A DNA stretch of 64,000 nucleotides, from NCBI RefSeq assembly GCF_000214595.1, contig NZ_AFIG01000003.1, positions 186,001-250,000 on the forward strand. The letters run 5' to 3'. The stretch is from Methylophaga thalassica MP (GTDB lineage: Bacteria; Pseudomonadota; Gammaproteobacteria; Nitrosococcales; Methylophagaceae). Positions within the stretch are counted from its first letter, which is position 1; each line of letters starts with the position of its first letter. Below are positions 53,154 to 61,861 of this stretch, piece after piece. The position numbers and the translations under genes were made by a program. The notes beneath the pieces are model-generated. The model did not search any database. It had not been told where the DNA came from and worked only from the letters and a program-made list of their open reading frames with translations.

Positions 53154-53372
53154 ATGAAATCATTAGAAAAGCTCAAATTTTGGTCCACTGTCGTTGCGAT
53201 TATCTCAATCATTTTGGTGGCAGTTTCTGTAATCGGTGCGGTTTGGACAGCTATGCCACTATCTGATGTATTCGTCAGGGTTGGGGCATCATTTTTTGTT
53301 ATTTTTCTACTTTCTCTATCCATACAAAATTTAGCTAAAGGACTTTGTTCTGAAAATCAAAGTGACGATTAA
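53154..53372 (+). CDS. Small two-helix membrane protein, first of a tandem pair
   Basis: A 72-residue protein with two hydrophobic helices: VVAIISIILVAVSVIGAVW and SFFVIFLLSLSIQNLA, then LCSENQSDD. It is a close paralogue of the next gene (53455-53661). The ribosome binding site AAGGA stands before the ATG, and the upstream sequences of the two genes are also alike. Function unknown. It directly follows the broken cassette gene. Confidence 0.65.
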   Translation: MKSLEKLKFWSTVVAIISIILVAVSVIGAVWTAMPLSDVFVRVGASFFVIFLLSLSIQNLAKGLCSENQSDD

Positions 53373-53454
53373 TTTTGAGTCTGAAAAAAGTTATAGGCAT
53401 AAACAAGTGCCGTATTGATGAAGGAAGTGAACATAATGCATAACAAGGAATCAA

Positions 53455-53661
53455 ATGAAATCTGCACAAAAATTTAGATTTTGGTCTGCTATATCTGCGA
53501 TTGTTTCTATCGTATTGGTGGCAGTTTGCGTCATTGGAGCAATTTGGGCATCTCCACCCGTGTTTGTCATCTTGAGCAAAATGGGAGCAACCTTTTTTGT
53601 AATTTTTCTTCTGTCTTTATTTATTCAGAATGTAGCAAAAGGTTATTGTTCTGATGATTAA
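53455..53661 (+). CDS. Small two-helix membrane protein, second of a tandem pair
   Basis: A 68-residue paralogue of the preceding protein: MKSAQKFRFWSAISAIVSIV, then ATFFVIFLLSLFIQNVAKGY and CSDD. Shared blocks are FWS, VAVxVIGAxW and FFVIFLLSLxIQNxAKG. It arose by tandem duplication. AAGGAATCAA precedes the ATG. No family was recognised. Confidence 0.65.
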   Translation: MKSAQKFRFWSAISAIVSIVLVAVCVIGAIWASPPVFVILSKMGATFFVIFLLSLFIQNVAKGYCSDD

Positions 53662-53717
53662 TAATCAAACATTCAAACACTATAAACCAATTGATTTCGA
53701 CCCGAGGCAAGGCTGAC

Positions 53718-54893
53718 ATGTCAGACGATATACAAAATAACCACGCCATGCCAGCAGATGCCAACCCCGAGTTAGTGTCAAACGATATGCCTGCCAACAC
53801 CATATTTAAGTCAAGTTCGCACTGGGCAGTAGTCGGTATATTTTTACTGCTCTTACTGGCCAGTATTGCTCACGCTCGTGATTTTCTCGTGCCGGTAGCG
53901 CTTGGCGTGTTATTGGCACTGGTATTTAGTCCGGTGCGACGCTTCCTTGAGCGCCGTCGGCTACCACCAGCTATCTCCGCGTTTATTATTGTCAGTGGAC
54001 TGATGACGCTAATAGGCTTGGGCTTAAGCACGCTCGCCGATCCCGTACAGCGTTGGATTAAAGAAGCCCCCACCATCGGCTATAAAATAGAACAGAAATT
54101 GCGTGGTGCCAACCAGTCAGCAAAAGAGGTCATTGATGCCGGTAAGCAGATTGAGCAGATCGCCTCGCTGGAAAACGAGACAGAGCAAGTACAGAAGGTC
54201 TCACCACGCGAACCTGGCGTACTTGTGAAACTGGCCACTTCGGTGCCTGAAATTCTGGCACAAGTGGTATTTACCTTAGTATTGCTGTTCTTTCTGCTGG
54301 CCTCAGGTGATATGTTTTACGAGAAGCTAGTTCACATCATGCCGACGTTTAAAGATAAGCGTAATGCGATCAAAATTAGCTATGACATTGAGCGTAAGTT
54401 GTCGAATTACTTATTCACTATCACCCTTATTAATGCTGTGCTTGGTATAGCGGTTGGAGTATCAATGTGGCTACTGGGCATGCCAAATGCCATCTTATTC
54501 GGAGTGTTAGCGTTCGCCTTTAATTTTGTACCTTACCTTGGTGCTATTGTCGGCGTTGTGATCGCGGCTCTCGTGGGATTGCTTACCTTTGACCATACCG
54601 GTACCGCACTGCTTCCGGCCCTCACTTATTTGATCTTAACTATTTTTGAAGGACAGATTGCCACACCATATTTCGTTGGTCGGCGTTTAGAAATGAACCC
54701 CGTCGTGATTTTCCTCTCGGTCGCATTATGGGCCTGGCTGTGGTCGATTGTGGGTATGTTAGTAGCAGTGCCATTATTGGTTGCTGTTCGCACCTTTTGC
54801 GAACATATCCCCAGCTTGCAAGCATTTGGTACTTTTCTCTCGGCACGCGGTAGTGAAAACTTTCATCCAGAAAATACCGACATAGAAACCTGA
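53718..54893 (+). CDS. AI-2E family (PerM/YdiK-like) membrane transporter
   Basis: A 391-residue membrane protein with eight or so helices in the pattern of the AI-2E/PerM family: FLVPVALGVLLALVFSPVRRFLERR near the start in pieces, the amphipathic soluble stretch between residues about 100 and 165, LFFLLASGDMFYEKLV, and the conserved VPYLGAIVGVVIAALVG and LEGQIATPYFVGRRLEMNPVVIFLSV-type (here IFEGQIATPYF, RRLEMNPVVIF) segments. The start at 53718 has AAGG upstream. Substrates of the family vary (autoinducer-2 export, Na+/H+ antiport). Confidence 0.9.
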   Translation: MSDDIQNNHAMPADANPELVSNDMPANTIFKSSSHWAVVGIFLLLLLASIAHARDFLVPVALGVLLALVFSPVRRFLERRRLPPAISAFIIVSGLMTLIGLGLSTLADPVQRWIKEAPTIGYKIEQKLRGANQSAKEVIDAGKQIEQIASLENETEQVQKVSPREPGVLVKLATSVPEILAQVVFTLVLLFFLLASGDMFYEKLVHIMPTFKDKRNAIKISYDIERKLSNYLFTITLINAVLGIAVGVSMWLLGMPNAILFGVLAFAFNFVPYLGAIVGVVIAALVGLLTFDHTGTALLPALTYLILTIFEGQIATPYFVGRRLEMNPVVIFLSVALWAWLWSIVGMLVAVPLLVAVRTFCEHIPSLQAFGTFLSARGSENFHPENTDIET

Positions 54894-55056
54894 TGTGATA
54901 CTAGAGGAAAAATAGAGATGGCGCTGGGGAAATAGAAAGGCGAAATCAAGAAACAAAATACTTCTGACGCTAAAAAAAAGCATTAGCATTAAGTTGAGAA
55001 CTTATCAGCACAAATCGGAAATTTGAAAAGCTCCTAACCCCCCGTCTATTGCCGCC

Positions 55057-55144
55057 AAAAATTAGGGTTGATTGATGGACTAAGTGGTCGAGTGTCTGAC
55101 CGAAGGGAGTTATCGACCACGCCATCAAGCAAAGTTAATTTTTG
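55057..55144. repeat. 88-bp imperfect inverted repeat
   Basis: The left arm AAAAATTA..TTGATTGATGG..GTGGTCGA matches the reverse complement of the right arm (TCGACCAC..CCATCAAGCAA..TTAATTTTT). Interior loop about 21 bases. It could be a small MITE or a structured RNA. Confidence 0.6.
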
Positions 55145-55320
55145 GATGAAAGGCAATATCGGGTGCCCTTTTGTTTGGTTCGTTTATTTTGGGCATGCAC
55201 AAATTCGTCTGGAACGAATTTGGACGCCAGAGGCGCCCGTAGGGTGAGTGACATGGATGTCACGAATCAAATTAAATGAACGCCTTGCGGCAGCGTGTGA
55301 TTTAACAAAAGAAACTATCC

Positions 55321-55349
55321 GTTGGGTTTCGTTCCTCTACCCAACCTAC
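55321..55349. repeat. Half copy of the GTTGGGTT palindromic repeat
   Basis: GTTGGGTTTCGTTCCTCTAC then CCAACCTAC matches 51682-51710 with two differences; the left half of the repeat is absent. Confidence 0.75.
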
Positions 55350-55420
55350 ATACCCCATAGTTTTTATTATAAAAATCAAACCATTATACAGATTAACATA
55401 TTCTCTTATAGTTTAAAGAA

Positions 55421-55441
55421 GGGTGCGCTTGCGCGCACCCC
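55421..55441 (-). terminator. Terminator after hsp20
   Basis: On the minus strand GGGTGCGC-GCAA-GCGCACCC forms a very stable stem followed by TTCTTT, just beyond the hsp20 stop. Confidence 0.75.
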
Positions 55442-55448
55442 GGTTGAG

Positions 55449-55931
55449 TTAGGCTGCTTTAAAAGTGTCAGCGTTTTGATCTTCCATATCATGTTCCAAA
55501 GCTTTGTTAACCGTTTGATTAATCGGAATCGATTTAGGCTTCATCGCTTCAGGAATTTCTTTCACAAGGCTGATAGTCAGTAAGCCATTGGAAAGATCGG
55601 CGCCAGTCACTTCGACGTAGTCCGCAAGGTTGAACTTACGTTCAAATGAACGATAAGCAATGCCTTGATGGAGGTATTTACGCTCTTCTTTAGTCGCTTT
55701 TTCACTTCGTACTGTCAGCACACCATTTTCAACCTGAATATCAAGCTCCTCTTGAGTAAAACCGGCAACGGCTAGTGTGATGGCATAGCGGTTGTCCTCG
55801 ATGAGCTCGATATTGTAAGGAGGGTATCCACTGGAAGTGGAGTCTGCAGTGAGTGCATGGTTAATCAGTGATCCCAAACGATCAAAGCCAACACTACTAC
55901 GATAAAGAGGGGTTAGGTCAATTGCATTCAT
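55449..55931 (-). CDS. Small heat-shock protein (Hsp20/IbpA family)
   Basis: A 160-residue holdase chaperone. The start MNAIDLTPLYRSSVGFDRLG is that of class A IbpA-like proteins, and GGAGG stands before the ATG at 55931. The alpha-crystallin domain spans about residues 35-130 (PPYNIELIEDNRYAITLAVAG in pieces, LTVRSEK, YLHQGIAYRSFERKFNLAD in pieces) and includes GLLTISLVKEIPE with the I-x-I/V-like tail. A sigma-32-type promoter lies upstream at 56013-56042. Confidence 0.93.
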   Translation of the reverse strand: MNAIDLTPLYRSSVGFDRLGSLINHALTADSTSSGYPPYNIELIEDNRYAITLAVAGFTQEELDIQVENGVLTVRSEKATKEERKYLHQGIAYRSFERKFNLADYVEVTGADLSNGLLTISLVKEIPEAMKPKSIPINQTVNKALEHDMEDQNADTFKAA

Positions 55932-56012
55932 GGTATATCCTCCGTTAGAAGCAATATAAAACAAAAACAATCAATGGTGAGTGCCCCTTAATGGCAGCCT
56001 CTCACGCTATGT

Positions 56013-56042
56013 TTAATAAGGTTTGACTCAGCAGATTTCAAG
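56013..56042 (-). promoter_or_regulatory. Sigma-32-type heat-shock promoter of hsp20
   Basis: CTTGAAA (56042-56036), a 14-base spacer and CCTTATTAA (56021-56013) fit the -35 CTTGAA and, less well, the -10 CCCCATNT elements. It lies about 80 bases before the hsp20 start. Confidence 0.6.
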
Positions 56043-56173
56043 TCGTTTTATGAAATTTTTTATCTAACCATAATGCATAACGACGGTACATTTTTGATCA
56101 ATCTTGGCTCAATACCAAAGGGAATCAGCACCAGCTAACTCCCCCTCTTTCATACTCAGATATTTGTTTTGGA

Positions 56174-57103
56174 TTAATGCAATGTATTTGGATCACTTGC
56201 TGAAGCGACGGTGTTATTAAATAACTTGGCGACATCGACTTTATCAAAGGTGTAATGCTGATTACAGAATTCACAGGCGACTTCGATCTCACCTTCGGTG
56301 GCGATAATATCATCAGCCTCTTCCTGCCCTAACATGGCAATGGTTTCTTCTACGCGCTGACGTGAGCAGGTGCAGGAGAAACGTAAATCAGTTGGTTCGA
56401 ACAGTCTGACTTGTTCCTCATGGAATAAACGATGTAACAAAGTTTCTGATTCTAATGTCAGCAATTCTTCATCGGTAATCGTGCTTGCCAGTTGGCTGAT
56501 ACGGAACCAGTCTTCCTGAGCATCTTCACGTTGATTTTCTTCGCTGGGTAGTTGCTGTAAGAATAAGCCAGCGACATTATGTTCATTAGCTGACAGCCAG
56601 ATTTTAGTGGCTAATTGCTCAGAGTTTTCAAAGTAGTTTTCCAGAGTTTCAGCTAAGTTAACTCCTTGCAGACTGACTACGCCCTGATAAGGTTGTTTGG
56701 CCCCTTCCTGCTCAATGGTAATTGCTAAGGTACCACCGCCCATCATATCAGTCAGGCTGGCATCGTCGGCGATCTCCCCATCCCACTGAGCCAGAGCACG
56801 TAAGGTATCTTTACTGGTACATTCCACCATCATCAATGAAACCGGACCTTCAGAACGCACTTGTAATACCAGTCGGCCAGTGATTTTGACTGTGGCGGCT
56901 AACAGTGCTGCTGCCCCCATCATTTCACCTAAGACATTGCGTAAGGCTTGAGGGTAGTCACGGCGATTTAACACTTCCTGCCAACTTTCCTGCAAGTTGA
57001 CCCACTCACCGCGAATCGCTGCATTGTCAAAAATAAAACGTTGTAAACAATCTGATTTCACTGCTGTGATACCTATTTCTTTAAGTTTGGGAATGGGTGT
57101 CAT
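56174..57103 (-). CDS. hslO: Redox-regulated chaperone Hsp33
   Basis: A 309-residue chaperone that unfolds and becomes active on oxidative stress. The N-terminal domain has FIFDNAAIRGEWVNLQESW; the C-terminal zinc switch has the four cysteines as CTC (in FSCTCSRQR) and CEFC (in VACEFCNQHY), about 30 residues apart as in the family. It lies between hsp20 and htpG on the same strand, but terminators separate them. Confidence 0.95.
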   Translation of the reverse strand: MTPIPKLKEIGITAVKSDCLQRFIFDNAAIRGEWVNLQESWQEVLNRRDYPQALRNVLGEMMGAAALLAATVKITGRLVLQVRSEGPVSLMMVECTSKDTLRALAQWDGEIADDASLTDMMGGGTLAITIEQEGAKQPYQGVVSLQGVNLAETLENYFENSEQLATKIWLSANEHNVAGLFLQQLPSEENQREDAQEDWFRISQLASTITDEELLTLESETLLHRLFHEEQVRLFEPTDLRFSCTCSRQRVEETIAMLGQEEADDIIATEGEIEVACEFCNQHYTFDKVDVAKLFNNTVASASDPNTLH

Positions 57104-57147
57104 ACGACAAATGGCTAAAACGAAATAATGACATTTCGCTCATCCAA

Positions 57148-57178
57148 TAAAAAAGCCGGACAAATGTTTGCCCGGCTA
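57148..57178 (-). terminator. Terminator after htpG
   Basis: On the minus strand AGCCGGGCAAA / TTTGTCCGGCT with a tiny loop is followed by TTTTTTATT. Confidence 0.9.
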
Positions 57179-57202
57179 TTCTATCGCATCTGCGGTGTTT
57201 AA

Positions 57203-59110
57203 CTAAGCAATCTTCAACAAAATCTCGTTGATACGTTTGACATAGGTGGCTGGATCTTCCAGTTGCCCACCTTCTGCCAATAATGCCTGGTCAAACAGAA
57301 TCGATGTCCAGTCGGTAAAGCGACTTTCATCTGATTCATCTTTCAGTTTCACGACCATCGGATGCTCAGGGTTCAGTTCCATAATCGGTTTTGTGCCTGC
57401 CACATCCTGACCGGCTGCTTTTAACATACGCTCGAGATTCATACTCATATCGTAGTTATCAGCGACTAAACAGGCTGGAGAGTCTGTTAAACGATGCGTG
57501 ATACGTACATCTTTGACTTTGTCTTCCAGTGATTTTTTCACTCTTTCCACTAAGTCTTCGAAGTTTTTATCGGTTTCTTCGTGCGCTTTTTTCTCTTCTT
57601 CGTCTTCCAGCTCACCTAAGTCCAGGTCACCTTTAGCGACTGATTGCAGGTGTTTATCATCAAACTCCGTCAGCGAATTCACTAACCATTCATCCACACG
57701 ATCTGTCAGCAATAAGACTTCAATACCTTTCTTACGGAAAACTTCCAGATGCGGGCTGTTTTTCGCTGCCGCGTAGCTTTCTGCAGTGATGTAGTAAATC
57801 TTCTCTTGCTTGTCTTTCATCCGGCTGACGTAGTCTTCCAGAGAAACCGTTTGGTCTGACGAGCCAGATTCGGTAGTGGCAAAGCGGAACAATTTCGCCA
57901 ATGTTTCTTTATTAGCAAAGTCTTCGCCCGGACCTTCTTTTAACACCTGACCAAATTCTTTCCAGAACTCAGCATATTGCTCCGGTTCGTTTTTCGCCAG
58001 TTTGCTCAATTCGCTCAGGACTTTTTTCACTGACGCAGCACGGATGGTATCGATGGTTTTACTGCTTTGCAGAATTTCACGTGACACATTCAATGGCAAG
58101 TCGTTAGTATCCACCACACCACGAATAAAGCGCAGGTAACGTGGCATCAATTGTTCGCTGTCTTCCATGATAAAGACGCGTTTTACATACAGCTTGATGC
58201 CGTGCATGCGGTCACGGTCCCACAAATCAAATGGGGCTTTTGACGGAATGTAGAGCAGTGAGGTGTATTCGATATTGCCTTCGACTTTGTTATGACTCCA
58301 CAGCATGGGGTCCTGATAGTCGTGAGCGATTTGTTTATAGAATTCTTTGTACTGATCGTCGGTGATGTCATTTTTCGACAGAGACCATAAGGCTGTCGCT
58401 TTGTTGATGGTTTCATCACCTTTATCGGCTTCATCAATTTCGCCATCTTCGTTCGGTAATGGCTCTTTTGCCATCACAATCGGCAGGTTGATGTGGTCTG
58501 AGTACTTGGTGATGATATTACGCAGACGCCAGCCGTTAGCGAACTCTTCTTCACCTTCACGAAGATGTAGCACGATTTCTGTACCGCGTTGTGGTTTTTC
58601 GATGGTTTCAATGGTGAACTCACCTTCACCGGCAGATTCCCATTGCACACCATGCTCAGCCGTCAGACCAGCACGGCGTGTTCGTAATGTCACTTTGTCA
58701 GCCACGATAAAGGCAGAATAGAAACCGACACCGAACTGACCAATTAATTGTGAATCTTTACTTTGATCGCCTGTGAGCTTTTCAAAAAACTTACGAGTAC
58801 CACTGCGAGCAATGGTGCCGATATTTTCAATCACTTCTTCACGCGTCATACCAATACCGTTATCACTGATAGTGACGGTATTTTTATCTTTATCAAACTC
58901 GACACGAATTTTTAATTCCGCATCATCTTCATAAAGTGCATCGTCTGATAACGCTTCAAAACGCAATTTATCAGCTGCATCGGCCGCGTTTGAAACTAAT
59001 TCACGTAAAAAGATCTCTTTATTGGAGTACAAAGAGTGAATCATCAGATTCAATAGTTGTTTGACTTCAGTTTGAAAACCTAGCGTTTCCTTATGTGCAT
59101 CAACACTCAT
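57203..59110 (-). CDS. htpG: Hsp90-family molecular chaperone HtpG
   Basis: A 635-residue ATP-dependent chaperone. N-terminal GHKL ATPase motifs: [20 protein letters not shown] in pieces, DNGIGMT and [15 protein letters not shown]. The middle domain has [21 protein letters not shown] in pieces, and the C-terminal dimerisation domain is complete. Length matches E. coli (624) closely. It starts at ATG 59110 behind CGGAGG. A near-consensus sigma-32 promoter lies about 45 bases upstream. Confidence 0.97.
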   Translation of the reverse strand: MSVDAHKETLGFQTEVKQLLNLMIHSLYSNKEIFLRELVSNAADAADKLRFEALSDDALYEDDAELKIRVEFDKDKNTVTISDNGIGMTREEVIENIGTIARSGTRKFFEKLTGDQSKDSQLIGQFGVGFYSAFIVADKVTLRTRRAGLTAEHGVQWESAGEGEFTIETIEKPQRGTEIVLHLREGEEEFANGWRLRNIITKYSDHINLPIVMAKEPLPNEDGEIDEADKGDETINKATALWSLSKNDITDDQYKEFYKQIAHDYQDPMLWSHNKVEGNIEYTSLLYIPSKAPFDLWDRDRMHGIKLYVKRVFIMEDSEQLMPRYLRFIRGVVDTNDLPLNVSREILQSSKTIDTIRAASVKKVLSELSKLAKNEPEQYAEFWKEFGQVLKEGPGEDFANKETLAKLFRFATTESGSSDQTVSLEDYVSRMKDKQEKIYYITAESYAAAKNSPHLEVFRKKGIEVLLLTDRVDEWLVNSLTEFDDKHLQSVAKGDLDLGELEDEEEKKAHEETDKNFEDLVERVKKSLEDKVKDVRITHRLTDSPACLVADNYDMSMNLERMLKAAGQDVAGTKPIMELNPEHPMVVKLKDESDESRFTDWTSILFDQALLAEGGQLEDPATYVKRINEILLKIA

Positions 59111-59154
59111 TGAAAAAATGCCTCCGTATGGCTATTTGTTTGGACATGGGAAGC

Positions 59155-59182
59155 AGATGGGGTCGGCTTTTTTAAAATCAAG
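59155..59182 (-). promoter_or_regulatory. Sigma-32 heat-shock promoter of htpG
   Basis: On the minus strand CTTGAT, a 14-base spacer and CCCCATCT (59162-59155) match the heat-shock consensus CTTGAA-N13-17-CCCCATNT almost perfectly, just upstream of htpG. Confidence 0.8.
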
Positions 59183-59297
59183 AGCAAATGATGAATATCT
59201 GTCACTTGGATTTTTCTTCCCAGCCAACCATAATAGTGAATAATTTTCTAAAGCCGGATAGTGCTCGGTTGACACAAGTACATTGGATTCTACATAC

Positions 59298-60053
59298 ATG
59301 TCGAAAAACCAGCTCCGCATTCTGACCTACAATTTGCATAAAGGCTTTAACACCAGTAACCGCCAATTCACGTTGCATCCGATCCGAGATGCCTTGGTGG
59401 AAACCAATGCCGATATCATGCTGCTGCAGGAGATTCAGGGCGAGCACAGTAAACATGGTTTAACTCATGACGCTTGGCCGGAAGGTTTACACTCTGAGTT
59501 TTTGGCAAAAGATGTTTGGCCTCATCATGCTTACGGCAAGAATGCCATTTATGAAGTCGGTCATCATGGCAATGCTATTCTCAGCAAATACCCACTTGTC
59601 AGCTGGGAAAATATCAATGTCTCCCCTTTCAGTTGGGCCAGCCGTAGTCTGTTACATGGCGAAATTCAATTGCCCTGGTCAGATGAGATTTTGCATATCA
59701 TTTGTATTCACCTGGGTTTAACCGGTATAGAACGTCGCAAGCAATTTGGCTTGTTATGTGATCGTATACAGGCGCATGTACCGGATAGCGCACCACTCAT
59801 TGTCGCCGGTGATTTTAATGACTGGACTGGTCAGGCTGAAAAGCGTCTGGCACAGCGTCTGGATTTAAAAGAAGCTTACCGTACCCTGCATAATCGCTAT
59901 GCGCGAACCTGGCCCTCATGGATGCCAATGTTGAAAATGGATCGTATTTATTATCGGGGTATGGAGCCGACATTATGTGGCAGACCACCGCATTCGGCAT
60001 GGAACCAATTATCCGATCACGCGCCACTTATCGCCGCTTTTGACTTACCCTGA
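59298..60053 (+). CDS. Endonuclease/exonuclease/phosphatase (EEP) family hydrolase
   Basis: A 251-residue metal-dependent phosphohydrolase: LRILTYNLHKGF, DIMLLQEIQGEH (catalytic Glu), NAILSKYPLVS, VAGDFNDW (catalytic Asp/Asn) and LSDHAPLIAAF (Asp-His) are the EEP blocks in order. Substrates could be DNA, RNA, lipid or nucleotide phosphates. The ATG at 59298 is preferred to the TTG at 59283. The DUF1232 gene follows after 16 bp, suggesting an operon; similar EEP genes are often found beside cardiolipin synthases, not seen here. Confidence 0.87.
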   Translation: MSKNQLRILTYNLHKGFNTSNRQFTLHPIRDALVETNADIMLLQEIQGEHSKHGLTHDAWPEGLHSEFLAKDVWPHHAYGKNAIYEVGHHGNAILSKYPLVSWENINVSPFSWASRSLLHGEIQLPWSDEILHIICIHLGLTGIERRKQFGLLCDRIQAHVPDSAPLIVAGDFNDWTGQAEKRLAQRLDLKEAYRTLHNRYARTWPSWMPMLKMDRIYYRGMEPTLCGRPPHSAWNQLSDHAPLIAAFDLP

Positions 60054-60069
60054 GTCGATAGCTTTAAGG

Positions 60070-60465
60070 ATGAAAATCATCGAACAGCTCAGAAAATGGG
60101 CAACTGCATTAAAAACCCAAATTACCGCATTGTATATCGCCTATCAGCGTCCAGATGTACCGTTGCTGAGTAAAATCATTATTAGTCTTGTCATCGCTTA
60201 TGCCGTCAGCCCGATTGATCTGATTCCCGATTTTATTCCCATCTTGGGCTGGTTGGATGAACTTCTGCTGTTACCTCTCGGCTGTTGGCTGGCTATTCGA
60301 TTAATGCCTTCCGCCATCTGGCTCGATTGTCAGGAAAAAGCACAACATCGTTCTATCCAACTGCCGCTTAACCGATGGATCGTGTGGGGTATTATCATCA
60401 TTTGGTGTTTGCTGGCTGTTTGGCTACTCTCTTTAGCCTGGCCCTACTTTGAACAGTATTTTTAA
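60070..60465 (+). CDS. DUF1232 (YkvA-like) membrane protein
   Basis: A 131-residue protein with the DUF1232 signature YAVSPIDLIPDFIPILGWLDELLLL in pieces, in a hydrophobic hairpin, and a second helical pair at the C-terminus (WGIIIIWCLLAVWLLSLAW). The ATG at 60070 is preceded by a closely spaced AAGG. Function unknown. It is cotranscribed with the EEP hydrolase. Confidence 0.85.
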   Translation: MKIIEQLRKWATALKTQITALYIAYQRPDVPLLSKIIISLVIAYAVSPIDLIPDFIPILGWLDELLLLPLGCWLAIRLMPSAIWLDCQEKAQHRSIQLPLNRWIVWGIIIIWCLLAVWLLSLAWPYFEQYF

Positions 60466-60573
60466 GGCAGCATGAACTTGCAGAGATAAGGTAATTTTCA
60501 TTTAATGATTCGGTTTATAACTCTATCAACGATTACTTTTCTTTGAAAAAAACCGTCTTTATCTGAGGTGCCA

Positions 60574-60852
60574 ATGTCTGAGTCAACAAAACTCGATAAT
60601 CCGATTACCTTCACTATAGGCCACGAACAATTACAGATTCGTCGACGCTATGAAGTGGTTAGTATTCTCAATGATTTTCTGATTGCTATCTGGTTTTTGA
60701 TCGGCAGTATTCTCTTTCTGTATCCCGAGTACGAAAATACCGCAGTATGGCTTTTCATTATTGGTAGTTTTCAGTTTTTATTACGGCCCACTTTACGTTT
60801 AGCTTCTCATATTCACCTGCAGCGTATTCCTGAGTCTGAGTGGCAAAAATAG
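60574..60852 (+). CDS. YrhK-domain small membrane protein
   Basis: A 92-residue protein with two helices (FLIAIWFLIGSILFLYP and AVWLFIIGSFQFLLRPTLRL) and RRRYEVVSILND before them, matching the YrhK domain. GAGGTGCCA precedes the ATG at 60574. Function unknown. It precedes gluQ by 26 bp. Confidence 0.8.
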   Translation: MSESTKLDNPITFTIGHEQLQIRRRYEVVSILNDFLIAIWFLIGSILFLYPEYENTAVWLFIIGSFQFLLRPTLRLASHIHLQRIPESEWQK

Positions 60853-60878
60853 TGGTTAACGAACAATAAGATTCTACG

Positions 60879-61781
60879 ATGACCGATTATATCGGGCGAT
60901 ATGCCCCCTCTCCCACTGGACCACTACACTTTGGTTCACTGGTCACTGCTGTTGCCAGCTATCTTGAGGCTAAAACCCAGTCAGGCAAATGGCTATTGCG
61001 AATGGAGGATCTGGATAAACCCAGAGAAATGCCTGGCGCCGCAGATGAGATATTACGTACGCTGGAAAGTTATGGCTTTGAATGGGATGGAGAGGTTGTT
61101 TATCAAAGCCAACGTAGTGACTTATATCAATCTTATCTTGACCAACTCATTGATAAACAACGTGTCTATCCCTGTAATTGTAGCCGCCGCGAAATTGCCG
61201 ACATTGCCCATGCAGGAATAGAAGGTCCTATCTACCCAGGCTCATGTAGACATGGTCTGTCATCACACCGGCAACAGATAGCCTGGCGACTTCGAGTAGA
61301 TAGCGACAGACTGGTTTTTAGTGATCGGGTCTATGGTAACTTCCAGCATCATCTAAAGAATGATTTTGGTGACTTTATATTAAAACGCGCTGACGGGCTC
61401 TTTGCCTATCAGTTAGCTGTGGTAGTGGATGATGCCGAGCAAGGTATCACTCATGTTGTTCGAGGTGCAGATTTATTAAATTCGACCAGTCGCCAGATTT
61501 ATCTACAGCAGCAATTAGGTGTTTCGACACCAAGCTATACCCATATTCCTCTAGTAAAAAATGCTCAAGGTGAAAAGCTGAGTAAACAAACCGCTGCACC
61601 AGCAATCAAAGACAAGGAGGCAGCTGCACAGTTAATTAACGCCCTCTGTTTTTTGGGGCTTGATGTAACAGCTCTGTCTTCAGCGATGCCGGTTTCAACT
61701 TTATGGCAGTGGGCATTGCCCCATTGGCAACTCTCAGGAGTTCAGAAAAAAATCATCCAAAAAAACAGTGAAAAAAGCTAA
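60879..61781 (+). CDS. gluQ: Glutamyl-Q tRNA(Asp) synthetase
   Basis: A 300-residue truncated glutamyl-tRNA synthetase without anticodon-binding domain; it attaches glutamate to queuosine in tRNA-Asp. It has YAPSPTGPLHFGSLVTAVAS (the HIGH-like motif as HFGS), LLRMEDLDKPRE, zinc ligands in YPCNCSRRE and YPGSCR, AYQLAVVVDDAEQGITHVVRG in pieces, and GEKLSKQT as the KMSKS-like loop. The E. coli protein (YadB) is 308 residues. Confidence 0.95.
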   Translation: MTDYIGRYAPSPTGPLHFGSLVTAVASYLEAKTQSGKWLLRMEDLDKPREMPGAADEILRTLESYGFEWDGEVVYQSQRSDLYQSYLDQLIDKQRVYPCNCSRREIADIAHAGIEGPIYPGSCRHGLSSHRQQIAWRLRVDSDRLVFSDRVYGNFQHHLKNDFGDFILKRADGLFAYQLAVVVDDAEQGITHVVRGADLLNSTSRQIYLQQQLGVSTPSYTHIPLVKNAQGEKLSKQTAAPAIKDKEAAAQLINALCFLGLDVTALSSAMPVSTLWQWALPHWQLSGVQKKIIQKNSEKS

Positions 61782-61861
61782 GGAAAGTAAGCGCCTGTCC
61801 GCTAAGGTGAATAGTATTATCAATCAACATGACAACTTCATGTTTTTTTAAGGAAAACCGC

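Larger units (their letters stand above)
54894..55448. other. Long intergenic stretch holding repeat remnants
   Basis: No convincing gene is present. It holds an 88-bp imperfect inverted repeat (55057-55144), a segment around 55150-55260 that reads as scraps of protein in several frames without an intact frame, and a half copy of the 51631-51710 repeat (55321-55349). It is followed by the hsp20 terminator. It looks like a landing zone for small repeats. Confidence 0.5.

Noticed and set aside
53102-53160. Possible fourth attC after the PhyH gene
   Set aside because: An inverse-core-like GGGCTTAAC is present, but no pairing arm or GTT core follows, so I do not call a site.
55248-55583. Plus-strand frame of 111 codons
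   Set aside because: It crosses a repeat remnant and the hsp20 gene on the other strand; its composition is not protein-like.
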